The translations under genes were made by a program, and so were the position numbers. From positions 10,823,652 to 10,887,651 of the forward strand of contig OY718805.1 in the NCBI GenBank assembly GCA_963070105.1: a stretch of 64,000 nt of DNA. The letters are read 5' to 3'. Source of the stretch: Litomosoides sigmodontis. Lineage: Eukaryota > Nematoda > Chromadorea > Rhabditida > Onchocercidae. Shown piece by piece: positions 61,321 through 64,000 of this stretch; position 1 is the first letter of the stretch, and every line of letters starts with the position of its first letter. The notes below the pieces were generated by a model, which had not been told where the DNA came from, ran no database searches, and saw only the letters and a list, made by a program, of their open reading frames with translations.

Positions 61321-61428
61321 GCCCGGGACTGAGCCGTTTCGAGAAAAGCGGGGACTGCTGTTTCGATGCCTTTCGAGGTGGAGATTCTTTGGTGGAAATC
61401 GCTTTAATCGCAGTGGCTTGAACCGGGC

Positions 61429-61476
<48 letters not shown>
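59639..61476 (+). rRNA. 18S (small subunit) ribosomal RNA
   Basis: The 5' end TCCCCGATTGATTCTGTC aligns with the usual TACCTGGTTGATCCTGCC. Universal blocks follow: GCTTGTCTCAAAG, GCCATGCATGTCTAAGT, GTGCCAGCAGCCGCGGTAAT (~60231), AAACTTAAAGAAATTGACGG (~60800), the GTACACACCGCCCGTCGC decoding-region block (~61302) and the 3' end GTAACAAGGTTTCCGTAGG then TGCGGAAGGATCATTA. It is about 1,838 nt, somewhat long for a nematode, with expansion-segment differences such as GCTGCTGCTGCTGGCC near 59880. No disruption seen in the conserved core, so it should be functional. Confidence 0.97.
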
Positions 61477-61745
61477 TCGAGAGCTTCTTCTCATTACAAC
61501 AACAACAGCAGCAGCAGCAGCACTGCGTGTAATAACGGTGATGCTTGTTGGTGTCTATACTCTATCTGAGTTGTCGCCTGACCGTCGATAACAATGAGGA
61601 TGGAGCGATAGCTTAATTAATAATTACTCGATTAATTAATTAAGTAGACTTAATAAGCATTTAAGCTAGTTATGCTACCAACAAAATAACGAAACACACA
61701 CACACACACACACGTAAACATGTCTATACAAGAGAAAGGAGAAAT
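61477..61745 (+). other. Internal transcribed spacer 1
   Basis: Spacer between 18S and 5.8S, with AACAACAACAGCAGCAGCAG near its start, AT-rich TTAATTAA runs and a (CA)n tract near 61695. Confidence 0.9.
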
Positions 61746-61904
61746 TTTTAAACTCTTAGCGGTGGATCACTTGGCTCGTGGATCGATGAAGAACGCAGCT
61801 AGCTGTGATAATTAGTGCGAATTGCAGACGCATTGAGCACAAAAATTTCGAATGCACATTGCACCATTGGGTTCACTCCCAGTGGTACGTCTGGTTGAGG
61901 GTCA
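61746..61904 (+). rRNA. 5.8S ribosomal RNA
   Basis: Recognised by ACTCTTAGCGGTGGATCACT, GATGAAGAACGCAGCTAGCT, GCGAATTGCAGACGC and the closing GTACGTCTGGTTGAGGGTC. Ends are placed to within a few bases. Confidence 0.94.
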
Positions 61905-62480
61905 ATGAAGAAGAAAGTACCAATGAAAAGTGCCCAGCAACTCACTTCATCGTCCACTCACTTTCGCCACACCATCAACGACAGTCCAATTCAGTTCAAT
62001 CATTTTACTACGGATAATCGTTCATTTGCGAGTACATTAATTTGTCGAAGGGTTATTTGAAGTGAAGTGATTGAATGCTTGATTGATTGGATCAATGATG
62101 GTGGTGAGTGATGATTGTGGTGATGGAGAGAAGGGAGTGTGCGCTTTAATTTGGAGAAGAAAGCGTTAGGTGATAATTGCAAAACGAGATGAATGGTTGA
62201 AATTATCCCCTAATAAGTAAGTAAAAATAAGAGTAATAAAAGTTATGTGTTTGAGGCGATGCGACGTATGCAAGATACACGTACGTGGCATGAATAGTAG
62301 TAGCAAACACGTAAATTTTTATTACAATTATTGTCATACATAGTTGCGAGAAATTCTTTTTACATATAAAATAACTGGTGAGCAGCAAGCAGCAGCAGCA
62401 CAGCATAAGTGTGTAAAGAGAATTAGCAAGAAGTGAGTGACATCACGGCGGCGCTATGTATGCGTGACATCGTCATTTGT
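61905..62480 (+). other. Internal transcribed spacer 2
   Basis: About 575 bases between 5.8S and 28S, fairly long for this spacer in nematodes. Contains GATTGATTGGATCAATGATG and AGCAGCAAGCAGCAGCAGCA. Open frames in it are chance. Confidence 0.88.
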
Positions 62481-64000
62481 GACCTCAACTCAGTCGTGAC
62501 TACCCGCTGAATTTAAGCATATAACTAAGCGGAGGAAAAGAAACTAACGAGGATTTCCCGAGTAACAGCGAGTGAAAAGGAAAGAGCCCAGCGCTGAATC
62601 CAGTAGATAACCATGTACACTATATGGAAATGTAGCGTATAGGTATGGTCGATCGTCACGTACTGCTACACCCAAAGTCCCCTTGAGCGGGGCTACAGTC
62701 CATAGAAGGTGCTAGACCTGTACGGGTGCAGTGGCGTTACGAGGGATTATACTTTGGAGTCGGGTTGCTTGAGATTGCAGCCTAAAGAGGGTGGTAAACC
62801 TCATCTAAGGCTAAATACGACCACGAGACCGATAGCAAACAAGTACCGTGAGGGAAAGTTGCAAAGAACTTTGAAGAGAGAGTTCAAGAGGGCGTGAAAC
62901 CGCTGGGATGGAAACGGATAGAGTTAACGAAACTTGCCGGTATTCAACCATTCAATTTAGCAACTCTTGCACGCGTTCATGCACGTTGCGTGCGTGCTCG
63001 TTTGTAGGAGCTTGAAGTGCTAAATTTAGATTGGTGTATTTACCGGTGGTATGCATCGAGAGCTTCGTTTACAGCATATTTAAGAGTTATTTAGTGGACT
63101 AGTTATTGAAAATGTAATAGCTGGAATCCTAAATGACACCTGAAATATGTCTTAGATGAAGTGTGTGTTCTCTTGCGCTCGCTAATATGCGCCTATACTC
63201 TCTACTAGTTATGCATCTACATGTGGTCGCTTGCGCGACTTGATCAGTTGATACTGATTGGTGGAGTTGTATAGGGTGTATGTTGCGCGTGTAACGGCAA
63301 CAACGTTACACGGTACATCTCGGTGTGAACGTTAATCACCTATCTGACCCGTCTTGAAACACGGACCAAGGAGTCTAGCGTATACGCAAGTTATTGGGTG
63401 GTAAACCTGTGAAATGTCAAAAAGCATAATGAAAGTAAAGATTATCGTTAGGTATGATTGATATGTGAGCTGCACGTGGTTTCATGTGTGGCGCAACATA
63501 GCCCCGTCCACACGTTGCTGCTAGCAGCAATAGGGCGGAGGTAGAGCGTATATGCTGGGACCCGAAAGATGGTGAACTATACCTGAGCAGGATGAAGCCA
63601 GAGGAAACTCTGGTGGAGGTCCGAAGCGATTCTGACGTGCAAATCGATCGTCTGACTTTGGTATAGGGGCGAAAGACTAATCGAACCATCTAGTAGCTGG
63701 TTCCCTCTGAAGTTTCCCTCAGGATAGCTGGAGTACGCGCGCACGCGCAGTTATATTCGGTAAAGCGAATGATTAGAGGAATTGTGGGACGAAACGTCTT
63801 CAACCTATTCTCAAACTTTCAATGGGTATGACGTCTTGCTTGCTTGAACGTGAAGCACAGACATTGAATGTGTACTCTAAGTGGGCCATTTTTGGTAAGC
63901 AGAACTGGCGCTGTGGGATGAACCAAACGTTGAGTTAAAGTGCCAAACTTTCCGCTCATTAGACCCCATGAAAGGCGTTGGTTGATATAGACAGCAGGAC
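62481..64000 (+). rRNA. 28S (large subunit) ribosomal RNA, 5' part
   Basis: It begins GACCTCAACTCAGTCGTG followed by ACTACCCGCTGAATTTAAGC and ACTAAGCGGAGGAAAAGAAA, the universal 28S start. Domain D2/D3 landmarks follow, e.g. ACACGGACCAAGGAGTCTA (~63358) and, at the window end, GTTGGTTGATATAGACAGCA. The gene is cut by the window edge. No break is visible in the conserved parts. Confidence 0.96.

Noticed and set aside
59589..63689. Open frames within 18S, ITS, 5.8S and 28S
   Set aside because: They overlap clearly recognised rRNA and spacer sequence.
1..64000. CRISPR arrays, bacterial operons, tRNA genes, spliced-leader or 5S genes
   Set aside because: No spaced repeats with unique spacers, no bacterial-type gene packing and no convincing tRNA A/B-box pair, SL or 5S sequence were found by eye; a tRNA scan would be decisive.

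Overview
This window looks like nuclear DNA of a parasitic-type nematode, most likely clade III (Spirurina, filarioid or relative). The evidence is small introns ending in TTTCAG or TTTTCAG, start codons lying only 2-30 bases after a 3' splice site (as in spliced-leader trans-splicing), AT-rich introns and nematode-like 18S, 5.8S and 28S rRNA genes at the right edge. The clade placement is my reading of the rRNA text and was not computed. Nothing bacterial, viral or CRISPR-like was seen.

Layout: (1) 1-11479 has no gene I can support. It is dominated by an uninterrupted 1,728-base (AAGG)432 array at 3909-5636, plus short microsatellites. (2) 11480-30106 holds a divergent pair of ubiquitin-proteasome genes: a 12-exon PSMD12/Rpn5 (26S proteasome lid) on the minus strand and a 42-exon UBR3-type E3 ligase on the plus strand, sharing an ~870 bp intergenic region. 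A few exon-like pieces of an unrecognised gene follow at 30399-30811. (3) 33711-36914 (minus) is an intact 8-exon amino-acid transporter of the AAAP family. It is flanked by two diverged direct repeats of ~250 bp and carries a partial copy of its own last exon in its last intron. (4) 41411-43623 and 45431-47056 are two tandem, weakly similar coiled-coil genes of unknown function, apparently paralogues. (5) 48459-52068 is a TRAIP-type RING E3 ligase. (6) 54195-56442 is CHMP7 (ESCRT-III/nuclear envelope) with a MIM1 motif near the C-terminus. (7) 56443-59638 is a low-complexity spacer with a duplicated ~0.9 kb segment and palindromes. It leads into 18S (59639), ITS1, 5.8S, ITS2 and a 28S gene cut off by the window end.

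Three of the genes act in ubiquitin signalling (Rpn5, UBR3, TRAIP). The only arrangement that suggests shared control is the head-to-head Rpn5/UBR3 pair; the rest looks like ordinary gene neighbourhood. Gene models were built by hand: for PSMD12, UBR3, the transporter, TRAIP, CHMP7 and both coiled-coil genes every exon junction keeps frame, so none looks like a pseudogene. Exon edges may be off by a base or so in places.

The strongest candidates for something unusual are the perfect (AAGG)432 array, the direct repeats and vestigial exon around the transporter, the tandem coiled-coil paralogues, a possible alternative terminal exon in UBR3, and the rDNA junction with its duplicated, palindrome-bearing spacer.
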